From positions 1-64,000 of the forward strand of contig NZ_JBHSGI010000024.1 in assembly GCF_042654245.1 (NCBI RefSeq): a stretch of DNA of 64,000 bases, in the 5' to 3' direction. The position numbers and the translations under genes were made by a program. Positions 16,341-24,401 of the stretch are shown piece after piece (within the stretch, counting starts at the first letter, position 1; every line of letters begins with the position of its first letter). The notes beneath the pieces were generated by a model. That model was not told the DNA's origin, made no database searches, and was given only the letters and a program-made list of their open reading frames with translations. Source of the DNA: Seohaeicola_A nanhaiensis. Lineage in GTDB: Bacteria > Pseudomonadota > Alphaproteobacteria > Rhodobacterales > Rhodobacteraceae.

Positions 16341-16979
16341 ATGCGCAAGCTAATGGCCGTCATTCTCGTGATTTTCTCGCCGTTGATGGTCCATGCCGAG
16401 GAAATTACCATCGCCGCCCTCGGCGACAGCCTGACCCAGGGCTATGGGCTTCCTCCCGACGACGGTCTGGTGCCTCAGCTGCAGCGCTGGCTCAACGGGC
16501 AGGGGGCCGAGGTGCATCTGATCAACGCCGGCGTCTCGGGCGATACCACGGCCGGCGGCGCGGCGCGGGTAGGCTGGACCCTGACGCCAGATGTCGATGC
16601 AATGATCGTGACGCTGGGCGGGAACGATCTCTTGCGCGGCATCGACCCCGCCGAGGCGCGCAGAAATCTGGAAACCATTCTCAAGGCGGCCGGTTCGGCG
16701 CAGGTGCCGGTCCTGCTGATCGGGATGCGCGCCCCGGGCAACTACGGCCCGGAGTACAAGGCCGAGTTCGAGGCGAATTACGCGGATCTGGCCCAGCAAT
16801 ACGGCACACTCTTTCTGCCCGATTTCTTCGCGGGCCTGGGTGGGGGAGGCGACCCCGCGGCGCTGCGCGCATGGTTCCAGCAAGATGGCATTCACCCCAA
16901 CGCACAGGGCGTCGCCAGGATCGTCGCCAGCATCGGGCCGAGCGTCCTCGACCTCGCCGCACGTGCCCGGGCCGATTAG
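16341..16979 (+). CDS. tesA: Arylesterase / acyl-CoA thioesterase I (SGNH)
   Basis: This 212-residue protein has a signal peptide (MRKLMAVILVIFSPLMVHAE) and the SGNH hydrolase blocks: GDSLTQGYGL with the nucleophile Ser, a Gly/Asn block TLGGNDLLRG, and DGIHPNAQG with the Asp-His pair. It is a periplasmic esterase/thioesterase/lysophospholipase. The tesA gene divergent from ybbA-ybbP is a conserved arrangement. Confidence 0.93.
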   Translation: MRKLMAVILVIFSPLMVHAEEITIAALGDSLTQGYGLPPDDGLVPQLQRWLNGQGAEVHLINAGVSGDTTAGGAARVGWTLTPDVDAMIVTLGGNDLLRGIDPAEARRNLETILKAAGSAQVPVLLIGMRAPGNYGPEYKAEFEANYADLAQQYGTLFLPDFFAGLGGGGDPAALRAWFQQDGIHPNAQGVARIVASIGPSVLDLAARARAD

Positions 16980-16982
16980 GTC

Positions 16983-17600
16983 ATGCCGGGCCGGGTGTTC
17001 CTGACAACCCCCGTGGCCGAGATCGCGGCCCGGTTCGGCCTTGATCCAGAGCCGGTTGCCAATGAGCCACCGCGTCAAAACATATCCCCCGGACAGACGG
17101 TCGTCGCGCTGACTCCCGAAGGCCTGCAACACATGCGCTGGGGGATGATCCCTGTCGGCCGCGTCAACGCGCGTGGCCGCCCGGTGATGGAGACCATCGT
17201 CAACGCCCGGTCGGAAACCGTTTTCGACAAGAGCGCCTTTGCCGGCACCGGCCGCGCCGTCCTGCCGGTGGACGGTTGGTACGAGTGGACCGGCGAGCGA
17301 CGCCGCAAGATCGCTTGGCGCATCCGCTCCGCCGAGCCCGGCCTTCTGTTCTTTGCCGCCATTACCGATACCTGGACCGCTCCCGGCGGACAGGTGGTGC
17401 CCCAGATCGCCACGGTCACCTGCGAACCCAATGCCGACGTCCGCCCGGTGCATCACCGCATGGCCGTGATCATTAAGGCCGAAGACGTGCCGATCTGGCT
17501 GAACGGTTCGGAGGAGCGGGCGGCGCAGCTGATGAACCCATGGCCTGACGGTCGTTTGGTCGTGGAAGCGGCGACAGGAGTGGATTGGTCCGACACCTGA
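16983..17600 (+). CDS. SRAP (YedK/HMCES) homologue with Pro2 in place of Cys2
   Basis: This 205-residue protein aligns with the SRAP family that shields abasic sites in single-stranded DNA by crosslinking to Cys2. It keeps NARSET (Asn74, Arg76, Glu78), GWYEW (Glu101) and VHHRM (His157), but starts MPGR instead of MCGR, so the catalytic Cys is absent. The start is secure because the tesA stop codon lies in the same frame two codons upstream. It has no strong ribosome-binding site and is probably coupled to tesA. Activity is uncertain. Confidence 0.88.
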   Translation: MPGRVFLTTPVAEIAARFGLDPEPVANEPPRQNISPGQTVVALTPEGLQHMRWGMIPVGRVNARGRPVMETIVNARSETVFDKSAFAGTGRAVLPVDGWYEWTGERRRKIAWRIRSAEPGLLFFAAITDTWTAPGGQVVPQIATVTCEPNADVRPVHHRMAVIIKAEDVPIWLNGSEERAAQLMNPWPDGRLVVEAATGVDWSDT

Positions 17601-17629
17601 GGGCCAAGGTGCCTATGCGGACGAAACAG

Positions 17630-18001
17630 TCATCCGCGACCAGGAAACCGCCCCTGTTCATCGGGCCACGTCCAGATACTGTCACCCGCGGCCTGAATGG
17701 CTTCCACGACAGCTTCAGCCCGTTGACGGGATGTCAGACTTTCCCCAAGTCCCATATGGCTGGTTTCGATGTCAACGAGGTAATCGACCACCTTCTCGGT
17801 CAATTCTCCTCGCCTTAACTGTGAGGCTGCATGAACAAGGTAGCGGTCATATTCATTTGCAAACGCCTCGCAATTCTCATCGTCCCATTCCCCTTGCGAA
17901 ACTTCGTCAGAATCCAAAAGTCCGATGGGATCCCAAAGGTTCCAACCAATGTCACGTAGCTTCGAAAGCTTGACACGAGGAGCAGAGGTATTGCGTTGCA
18001 T
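17630..18001 (-). CDS. Hypothetical protein, lower GC
   Basis: This 123-residue acidic soluble protein starts MQRNTSAPRVKLSKLRDIGW, then NLWDPIGLL, AASQLRRGELTEKVVDYLV and IETSHMGLGESLTSRQRAEA. I recognise it only as a type of conserved hypothetical; its size and acidity resemble immunity-type proteins, but that is a guess. A GTG six codons upstream is an alternative start. Its base composition is visibly less GC-rich than its neighbours, suggesting acquisition. Confidence 0.6.
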   Translation of the reverse strand: MQRNTSAPRVKLSKLRDIGWNLWDPIGLLDSDEVSQGEWDDENCEAFANEYDRYLVHAASQLRRGELTEKVVDYLVDIETSHMGLGESLTSRQRAEAVVEAIQAAGDSIWTWPDEQGRFPGRG

Positions 18002-18087
18002 GACGGCACTAAGCCCCACAAAGTCATTAAAAAGCTGATATTGGACTCAATCGCCTCAAAAAGCAAAACCCAGAGATCGGCGTAACA

Positions 18088-18120
18088 AGAAAAAAGGCCG
18101 GACGCTTGCGCATCCGGCCC
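18088..18120 (-). terminator. Terminator of cspA
   Basis: On the minus strand GGCCGGATGCGCAAGCGTCC can fold so that GGCCGGA (seen at 18096-18102) pairs with TCCGGCC (18113-18119), followed by a TTTTTTC run. It lies about 25 bases past the cspA stop. Confidence 0.88.
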
Positions 18121-18142
18121 CTATTTCGCGGTATCGTCAGGC

Positions 18143-18352
18143 TTAGTCGGCCAGAGTGATATTCACGGCAGCTTCGCGGCCATCGCGGCCGGGCTGGATG
18201 TCGAAGTTGACCTTCTGGTTGTCGGCGAGACCGGTCAGACCGGCGCGCTCAACAGCCGAAATGTGGACAAACACGTCCTTGGAACCGCCCTCGGGGGCGA
18301 TGAAACCGAAACCTTTGGTGGCGTTGAACCACTTGACGGTGCCTTTGGCCAT
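18143..18352 (-). CDS. cspA: Cold-shock protein, CspA family
   Basis: This 69-residue single cold-shock domain has RNP1 KGFGFI and RNP2 VFVHI, the nucleic-acid-binding motifs of CspA. It acts as an RNA chaperone. AGGAG precedes the start. A 5' UTR of over 100 bases with a strong hairpin fits cold-responsive control. Paralogues are likely elsewhere, so the exact csp number is not assigned. Confidence 0.95.
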   Translation of the reverse strand: MAKGTVKWFNATKGFGFIAPEGGSKDVFVHISAVERAGLTGLADNQKVNFDIQPGRDGREAAVNITLAD

Positions 18353-18397
18353 CGTCGTTACTCCTGTTTGTCAGCTGCCCACGGGATGCGGCAGGTC

Positions 18398-18500
18398 GGC
18401 TCAGTCTTTGCAAGATCGAGGACTGAGCCGGGTCGGAGCAGTTGGGTCGATAGCTTAACGTCGCAGCATGCCATATGGGACTAAAAACACATTCTGGCAA
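18398..18500 (-). promoter_or_regulatory. cspA promoter and 5' UTR hairpin
   Basis: On the minus strand TTGCCA (18495-18500) and CATATG (18472-18477) are separated by 17 bases, giving a plausible sigma-70 promoter and a leader of about 110 bases. In the leader GGCTCAGTC (18398-18406) pairs perfectly with GACTGAGCC (18421-18429). Long folded leaders are usual for cspA messages. Confidence 0.5.
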
Positions 18501-18506
18501 GTGTTT

Positions 18507-19043
18507 TCAGGGGGCGCCGCCTTCGAGGGCAAGCAGTTGCCGATGGCTGTAGCGGATCGCGATGACTCCGTCATCGCCGTCGTGAAAGTCCGGATCCTGC
18601 GGCAGGCAGCCGGTTCCGCACAGCTGATAGGTCACCATCCGCACGCTATCGATATACCATAACCGCCCTCCCGGAGTGGCGACATATCCCGCAACACCCT
18701 CGCGACGGTCGCTCTCCAGATCGAGAGTCGTGGGGAACTCGGCCGGCACCTGCGGATCGTATGAACCATGGGTATGTACCGAGGCCACCACACGGGGCCC
18801 GGAATCTGGCATCCGGGGCGTGCAGCCGTCCCGCCCGCCGCGGGTCATCTTGGTAAAGAACAGAACGCCGCCCCTGCCTTCCAGAAGATAGCCGCAGAAC
18901 TCGCGATCGGTCGCGAAGGACATGGTCTGCAGCGGACCCAGCTTGCGGATCACCAGCGCGACCTCATCGGCCGGAGGCGGCCGCGGCGGAGCCGGACTCC
19001 GCCCCAGCACAAGCGCCGTTGCCAGAAACAGAAGTATGATCAC
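18507..19043 (-). CDS. DUF4329-like protein with JAMM-like HTH motif
   Basis: This 178-residue protein has an N-terminal hydrophobic anchor or signal (MIILLFLATALVLG) and a domain resembling DUF4329: REFCGYLLEG (Glu48), VVASVHTHGSYD (His90, His92), FPTTLDL (Thr105, Asp108) and GYVATPGGRLWYID. The Glu, HxH and downstream T-x-x-D pattern resembles a JAMM/MPN metal site, but this is inference. It follows the L,D-transpeptidase gene by 28 bases on the same strand. Confidence 0.65.
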   Translation of the reverse strand: MIILLFLATALVLGRSPAPPRPPPADEVALVIRKLGPLQTMSFATDREFCGYLLEGRGGVLFFTKMTRGGRDGCTPRMPDSGPRVVASVHTHGSYDPQVPAEFPTTLDLESDRREGVAGYVATPGGRLWYIDSVRMVTYQLCGTGCLPQDPDFHDGDDGVIAIRYSHRQLLALEGGAP

Positions 19044-19071
19044 GGCGCTCTGCCCGACGTGCGCGGCAGGC

Positions 19072-19629
19072 TCAGAATACCGTCACGACCGTGCCGAGCG
19101 GCACCCGGTTGTAGAGGTCCATCACGTGTTCGTTGATCATCCGGAAACAACCGCTCGACGCCGCCGTGCCAATGGATTCGGGTGCGATGGTGCCATGGAT
19201 GCGAACGCCGGTGTCGCGGCCGTCCTGGAACAGGTAAAGCGCCCGCGCCCCCAGCGGGTTCCCGGGTCCTCCCGGCTGCACATAGTCGGAATTGACGAAT
19301 TTCGCATAGGTGCGCGGATCGCGCTGGATCATCTCCGGCGTCGGCCGCCATGTGGGCCATTCCTTCTTGACCTGCACCACCGCCTGCCCGGTGAACTGAA
19401 GCCCCGCGCGCCCGACGCTGATCCCGTACCGGATCGCCTTGCGCGGCTCGGTCACGAGGTACAGGTAGAAGTCCGCCGGGGTGATCAGAATCTGGCCGGG
19501 GAGGAAATCCCGTTTCACCCGGATATATTGCGGGGTGGGATCAAAGGTCTCGGCCGCTTTGGCACGTGCGAGCGTCGGCGCGGCCAGGGCGGCGGCGGAA
19601 CCGGTCAGAAAGCTGCGGCGCGAAAACAT
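19072..19629 (-). CDS. L,D-transpeptidase (YkuD), Tat-exported
   Basis: This 185-residue protein starts MFSRRSFLTGSAAALAAPTL, a twin-arginine signal, then has a YkuD domain with HGT (His145) and SSGCFRM (catalytic Cys161). Such enzymes form 3-3 crosslinks in peptidoglycan or anchor outer-membrane proteins to it. The start at 19629 puts the Arg-Arg motif at the N-terminus; a longer start would bury it. It is probably cotranscribed with the DUF4329-like gene. Confidence 0.92.
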   Translation of the reverse strand: MFSRRSFLTGSAAALAAPTLARAKAAETFDPTPQYIRVKRDFLPGQILITPADFYLYLVTEPRKAIRYGISVGRAGLQFTGQAVVQVKKEWPTWRPTPEMIQRDPRTYAKFVNSDYVQPGGPGNPLGARALYLFQDGRDTGVRIHGTIAPESIGTAASSGCFRMINEHVMDLYNRVPLGTVVTVF

Positions 19630-19726
19630 CTCAGGTCTCCGGCAGGACATCGTCTGGTGCCATGATGAATCCACTCGGCCCTGCGGTCAATATGCTCGCG
19701 CATTCGTAGCAGGCGTTCCGGCCCGC

Positions 19727-20098
19727 TTACTTCTTGCCGATCAGCGCGCGGCCTTGCTTGGTCTTCTTCTTGACCTTGTCGTTGAACAACTGAATCACCT
19801 GCGTCAGCTGGTTCGTCAGCATCTCGGAGTTCTTCGCATCGCTGGTCTTGGCGAAATAGAGGTTCTGGTCGATGCAGAATGCCTTGGTCTTCAGCTCGCG
19901 GCAAATGTCCTTGATATTGCCTCCGGTATGCACGCGCACCTTGTTCAGCTTGACTCCAAAATGTTCTTCAAGCCCTTCCTTGACCTCCTTCGGCAGCTTC
20001 TTTTCGCGGGTGCCCGAAGGTTCAGTCTCCAGTTTTTTCATACGCGCCTTCTTGCCCTCTCTGGACTGGGCCATCTGGATTACGTCATCCTTGCTCAT
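19727..20098 (-). CDS. Stand-alone DUF4157-like protein, HExxH lost
   Basis: This 123-residue basic protein contains the DUF4157 core: LPKEVKEGLEEHFGVKLNKV, RVHTGGNIKDICRELKTKAF and the terminal helix MLTNQLTQVIQ. In active members the helix reads HELTHVVQ (zinc-protease HExxH); here it is Asn96-Gln97-x-x-Gln100, so zinc catalysis is excluded. DUF4157 is common in proteins tied to extracellular contractile injection systems, but no such system is visible here. It has no signal peptide, and the C-terminus is Lys-rich. Confidence 0.72.
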   Translation of the reverse strand: MSKDDVIQMAQSREGKKARMKKLETEPSGTREKKLPKEVKEGLEEHFGVKLNKVRVHTGGNIKDICRELKTKAFCIDQNLYFAKTSDAKNSEMLTNQLTQVIQLFNDKVKKKTKQGRALIGKK

Positions 20099-20396
20099 GG
20101 TCTCCCTCCCGATTTGGGCGCGGTCGATTCGCCGGCGTCATGCACAGCATAACCGCTTGCCGTCGCGATAACTGTGAACAATGTCACCGACGAAGCGGTC
20201 TGATTAAGGTCGCAATGGCGTCACAGAACCGCCCGGTTCCGGGCCGATGATATTTCGGCGCTGTACCGGCCAGACTCGGAAAGGGTGCCCATGCAAGGCC
20301 AGAGGCCAGGCAGATTCGACACAGGACGAAACGCGCGCAGGTTTGGGCAGGTAGGAATTTACCGCCAATTAACCGGTTTGCGGAAAGACTGATTCC

Positions 20397-20837
20397 ATGT
20401 TGCACCGATCTTTTGACCTCGACAGCCCGTCGACCATGTTCATGACCCTCGCGCTGGCCAAACCCGGGCAGCAGCTTCTGGTCGAGGAAATCGACGCCCT
20501 GCGCGCCGCCTTCATGCGTGTTCAGAAGCATCGGCCCTTCCGCCTTGACGCCTGGGTCGCGCTTCCCGACCGTATGCTCTGTGTCTGGACCCTGCCACCG
20601 GGCGACTTGGATACCGCCGGGCGCTGGCGCGCGATTCGCCGCGCGTTTGCCGGGGCGGTGGGCCCGGGCCGCGCGCGCTGGCGCTCTGCCGAACCGCCCC
20701 GCATTGTCAGCAGTGTCGTCGATTACGCCGACTGCGTGCGCCAATGCTGGTTCGCGCCCGTTCGCCAGGGGCTGGCCGGCCGGCCGGAAGAGTGGGCGCA
20801 TTCCTCGATCCACGACGATTCGCCGATTTCCGGCTGA
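20397..20837 (+). CDS. RAYT-like (Y1 transposase) protein lacking the HUH motif
   Basis: This 146-residue protein aligns with REP-associated tyrosine transposases: IDALRAAFMRVQKHRPF, DAWVALPDRMLCVWTLPPGD, GRWRAIRRAF, a VDY segment and EEWAHSSIHDD. The catalytic HxH of RAYTs (EHMHCIW in E. coli) is DRMLCVW, with Arg59 and Leu61 replacing both His. The INPVKHG block has become WFAPVRQG. It cannot cut DNA by the known mechanism. It may be a remnant or a DNA-binding protein recruited to another role. Confidence 0.75.
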   Translation: MLHRSFDLDSPSTMFMTLALAKPGQQLLVEEIDALRAAFMRVQKHRPFRLDAWVALPDRMLCVWTLPPGDLDTAGRWRAIRRAFAGAVGPGRARWRSAEPPRIVSSVVDYADCVRQCWFAPVRQGLAGRPEEWAHSSIHDDSPISG

Positions 20838-20914
20838 GCACGGCCGCTAGGCGTTTCGCGGGTCCGGTGTTAGAGTTGTGAAAATTCAAGACAATGCGAT
20901 TGGATAGTGCCGTT

Positions 20915-21523
20915 ATGATTTCTTATGCATTCCGCCTGCTGCTCGCAGTCTCCCTTGCCTTGCCCACAACCGTTTTCGCCTATGGCGACGGCTACGACAG
21001 CTCGAGCCGGCTGCGAATCAACGGCTCCACTGGTGGCGCCTCGTCGGGCTGGTCTTCGGGAAGCAATTCAGGCGGCCAGATCAGTGCGGCGACCACCAAT
21101 GCCGTTATCAAGCTGCTGACCAGCGGCGTGCGCGGCTGCCAGCGGCTGGACAAGGTCTATCGCTACGACTGCTATGGTCAGGTCTACGGCCAGGCCGCGG
21201 GCCAACTGGCGGGCAACGCGGCCTACGAGCAGGCGCGGATCATCCTGTCCGACGTCGAGCGCTCGCTCAGCCGCACCGTCCGCCGAAACCAGGACCGCCG
21301 CGCGCCGCAGGTTCGTATGGGCAGCCAGCAATTCCGCGCGATCCGGGCTGACGCGCTGCCCTCTGCCAAGACTGAGTTTATCGCCGCTCTGGAGCAGGCC
21401 GAAACCCGGCTGCTGCGGTCCTCTGCCGGCGCGGGCGATCATCACATCCGCATCGCCGCCGCGCTGAATTCGAACAAATTGCTGCTGCGCTCGGCCCTTC
21501 TGTTTCTTCCGCTGGTGGTCTGA
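20915..21523 (+). CDS. Secreted hypothetical protein
   Basis: This 202-residue protein has a signal peptide (MISYAFRLLLAVSLALPTTV, then FA) followed by a Ser/Gly-rich stretch (GSTGGASSGWSSGSNSGG), a CQRLDKVYRYDCYGQVYG segment with two Cys that could form a disulfide, and a helical C-terminal half. A start seven codons upstream (20894) is possible but gives a poorer signal peptide. No family was recognised. Confidence 0.65.
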   Translation: MISYAFRLLLAVSLALPTTVFAYGDGYDSSSRLRINGSTGGASSGWSSGSNSGGQISAATTNAVIKLLTSGVRGCQRLDKVYRYDCYGQVYGQAAGQLAGNAAYEQARIILSDVERSLSRTVRRNQDRRAPQVRMGSQQFRAIRADALPSAKTEFIAALEQAETRLLRSSAGAGDHHIRIAAALNSNKLLLRSALLFLPLVV

Positions 21524-21567
21524 AAAAACCACAGACGTTTTCGCGAGACGTGACGCGTTCGATGGCG

Positions 21568-22656
21568 TCACCCGAGGATCCGCAAGCCTTTCGGGAATGT
21601 CGTCAGTGACCGGCAGCCATCCTGGGTGACGAGCATGTCATCCTCGATGCGTACCCCGAAGCCGCCAATGCAATAGAGGCCCGGTTCATTCGTGAACACC
21701 ATCCCGGGCTCCAGCAGCTGACGGTTGCCGCGCATGATATAAGGCGCCTCATGCACCTCGCGCCCCAGGCCATGCCCGGTCTTGGTGCGGATCCTGTCGG
21801 CAAACACCGAAGCCTCCAGCACACCCGTCACCGCATCATCCACGTCATGTGCGGTGATACCGGCGCGCGTCACCTCATGGCCCTTCAGGTTCGCCTGCAA
21901 CACGGTCTCGTACACGGCCTGCGCCTCGTCGCTGGCATGGCCGACAAACACCGTCCGCGTGATGTCGGCGCAGAAGCCGCCATGTCGCGCGCCCCAGTCG
22001 AACAGCAGCGCATCGCCGGGCTGCACCGGAACGTCGCGCGCGTGCGCATGGGGCAGGGCGGAGTTCTCACCCGCCGCAACAATCGGACCAAAGGCCAGCT
22101 CGGACGCCCCGTGCCGGAACATTGCCTGGATCAGATGCCCCTCGATCTGCGTCTCGGTCATGCCGATACGCACATCGTCCAGCACCTCGGCCAACGCCAG
22201 CTCGGAAATCCGGATCGCCCCTTCCAGCGCCGCCACCTCCTCGGCGGTCTTGCGCAACCGCAGTCCGGAAATCTCGCGCTCGGCATCTACGATTTTCAGC
22301 CCCGGAAAGGCGGTGGCCAAGGCATGATGCACAAAGACACGCATGACTTGCCCCTCGACCGCCAGCGAACCTAAAGGGATGTGCCGCGCCAGCGCCGCGA
22401 AAGCGCCAGCATAGCCGCTCTGGTCCATCCAGTCGAAAACCTCGCCCTCGAACCCCAGTTTCGCGAAGGACGACAGCTCCAGGTTCGGCACGATGGCCGC
22501 CACCGGTCCCGCGGCCGGGATGACGAGAAGAAGCGGCCGCTCATGACTGTGGAAATCCTGCTTCATCAGCCGCACGAAATTCGGCCCCGGCACCAGCGCT
22601 ACCGCATCGACGCCCAGCGATTGCGCCAGCGCGCGGTATTCCGCATACCGGCTCAT
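21568..22656 (-). CDS. M24 family Xaa-Pro peptidase
   Basis: This 362-residue protein has a creatinase-type N-terminal domain and a pita-bread domain with all five metal ligands: FDWGARHGGFCADITRTV (two Asp), GHGLGREVHEAP (His), FTNEPGLY (Glu) and RIEDDML (Glu). It likely removes N-terminal residues before Pro or acts as a prolidase. The start at 22656 overlaps the aminotransferase stop by 4 bases, so the two are coupled. Confidence 0.92.
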   Translation of the reverse strand: MSRYAEYRALAQSLGVDAVALVPGPNFVRLMKQDFHSHERPLLLVIPAAGPVAAIVPNLELSSFAKLGFEGEVFDWMDQSGYAGAFAALARHIPLGSLAVEGQVMRVFVHHALATAFPGLKIVDAEREISGLRLRKTAEEVAALEGAIRISELALAEVLDDVRIGMTETQIEGHLIQAMFRHGASELAFGPIVAAGENSALPHAHARDVPVQPGDALLFDWGARHGGFCADITRTVFVGHASDEAQAVYETVLQANLKGHEVTRAGITAHDVDDAVTGVLEASVFADRIRTKTGHGLGREVHEAPYIMRGNRQLLEPGMVFTNEPGLYCIGGFGVRIEDDMLVTQDGCRSLTTFPKGLRILG

Positions 22657-23576
22657 CGCGTCGTCTCCTGAACGAGGTCCTTGTAAAGCTGACGGATGCG
22701 TCGGAACACCGGACCTCGCCCGCCCTCGGTGCCAATCGCCTTGCCATCGATCTCCGAAACAGGCGTCTGCGCACCAAATGTCCCGGTCAGAAAGGCCTCG
22801 TCCGCCCCATAGGCATCGACCAGCGAGTAATTCCTCTCGAACACCGGAATGCCATCGGCCCGGCAAAGGTCGATCACCTTCTGTCGCGTGACACCGTTCA
22901 TGCAGTAGTCGCCCGTGCTCGTCCACACTTGGCCTTTCCGCACGATGAAGAAGTTGCAGGCGTTGGTCGTGTTCACGAACCCATGCGGATCGAGCATCAG
23001 CGCCTCGTCCGCGCCCGCCTGCTCCGCCTGCAGGCAGGCGATCACGCAGTTCAGCTTCGAATGGCTGTTGTATTTGGCATCCTGGCTCATCGGCAGTCCG
23101 CGCACCTGCGGCACGGTGGCCAGGCGGATCCCCTTCGATTGCAGCGTGTCGACCGGTTTCGAATGCTCCATGATGATCACCACCGTCGGCCCCGACCGTG
23201 AAAGCGAGGGATGCTGAAACGGCCGCACCTTGGCGCCGCGCGTCACCATCAGCCGGCAGTGTACGTCTTGGGTCATGCCATTGGCCGCCGCCGTCTCGGT
23301 CAGCGCCGCAAGCACCCCCGCGCGATCCATGCCGATGTCGAGGCTCACGGCGCGGCAGGAGTCGAAGAGGCGGTCCATATGCTCGTCAAAGAACGCCCAT
23401 TTGCCGTTATACAGGCGCATCCCCTCCCACATGCCGTCGCCCAGCATGAATCCCGAATCATAGACCGAGACCTTGGCCTCGTCGCGGTGTTTCAATTCAC
23501 CATTCACCCAGATCAGGATATCTCGGTTGCGCGCATCCTCCTCGGCGCTGTGGGTCGTGCTGCTTTCGGGGGCCAT
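22653..23576 (-). CDS. Class IV (branched-chain-like) aminotransferase
   Basis: This 307-residue PLP enzyme of fold type IV has YDSGFMLGDGMWEGMRLYNG near the N-terminus, DAKYNSHSKLN with the probable PLP Lys168, and a C-terminal GTFGAQTPVSEIDG. It could act on branched-chain or D-amino acids or aminodeoxychorismate, and the sequence alone does not decide. It overlaps the downstream M24 peptidase, hinting at peptide or amino-acid use. Confidence 0.88.
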   Translation of the reverse strand: MAPESSTTHSAEEDARNRDILIWVNGELKHRDEAKVSVYDSGFMLGDGMWEGMRLYNGKWAFFDEHMDRLFDSCRAVSLDIGMDRAGVLAALTETAAANGMTQDVHCRLMVTRGAKVRPFQHPSLSRSGPTVVIIMEHSKPVDTLQSKGIRLATVPQVRGLPMSQDAKYNSHSKLNCVIACLQAEQAGADEALMLDPHGFVNTTNACNFFIVRKGQVWTSTGDYCMNGVTRQKVIDLCRADGIPVFERNYSLVDAYGADEAFLTGTFGAQTPVSEIDGKAIGTEGGRGPVFRRIRQLYKDLVQETTR

Positions 23577-23633
23577 CCGCCATTCTCCTTGCCGGGTCGC
23601 GGCAGGGTGTCGGCAATCGGCGCGATTCGCAAT

Positions 23634-24266
23634 TCAGCTGCGGGCAAGGACCGCTTCGATCTCGGCAACCAGTGCCTGCATTTCGGCATGGGCCGGGCCT
23701 TTCGGAGCCTCCAGTACCGAGCGGCCATCGCCCAGCGTCTCGGCATAGACCACTCGGTTTGCCATCGCCGAAGAAGCCACTTCGGCCGCCATATCGGCCG
23801 CTTTCTCGGACACATCGGCAGACAGCTTGGTGCCCGGTCGGGCACGGGTCATCACCATCAGCGCGGGCGTCTCGGCACGTTCGGTCAGGTCCAGCACAGC
23901 TTCGACAGCCCAGAGATCGACATGGCTGGTTGCCACCGGAATCAGCACCAGATCGGCGGCGCGCAGGGCAGGCCGCAGGTCGCTGTCGGCCTTGGGCGGC
24001 GTGTCGATGATCACGATATCATGGGCATCGGCCAACTTGCGGCACTCATAGGATACACCCCAGGCCGAAGCGGTCGAGAAGTCGAGCAACGGATCCTCCA
24101 TCGCCTCGACCCTTGTCATGAACCAGCGCCCGGCGCTGCCCTGCGGGTCGATATCCATCAGGGCCACGGATTTGCCAGCCTGCGCAAAGGCGACGGCCAG
24201 GTTCACCGCCAAAGTTGTCTTGCCGGCGCCACCCTTCTGCTGGGCGATGGTCACTACATATCCCAC
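23634..24266 (-). CDS. Orphan ParA/MinD-type ATPase
   Basis: This 210-residue ATPase has the deviant Walker A KGGAGKTTLA, DIDPQGSAGRWF and the Walker B region VIIDTPPK. No parB or replication gene is near, so it is probably a chromosomal positioning ATPase (for example of a protein cluster) rather than a plasmid partition protein. It ends 58 bases before the aminotransferase gene and may be cotranscribed with it. Confidence 0.9.
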   Translation of the reverse strand: MGYVVTIAQQKGGAGKTTLAVNLAVAFAQAGKSVALMDIDPQGSAGRWFMTRVEAMEDPLLDFSTASAWGVSYECRKLADAHDIVIIDTPPKADSDLRPALRAADLVLIPVATSHVDLWAVEAVLDLTERAETPALMVMTRARPGTKLSADVSEKAADMAAEVASSAMANRVVYAETLGDGRSVLEAPKGPAHAEMQALVAEIEAVLARS

Positions 24267-24401
24267 GAGGCCCTCTCAGACGTTGCTGCGCCGCAGCATA
24301 GCGCAAGCGCCACGCTCCGGAAAGAATATTCCCCCGGTCGCCCTGCGCCAGTAACGGGATGTTAACCGAGATTAACCATCCTGTCCGCCGAAAGGTGTTC
24401 C

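Noticed and set aside
23634..24266. Plasmid-type partition locus
   Set aside because: Only a ParA-like ATPase is present. There is no ParB, no parS-like repeats and no replication gene.
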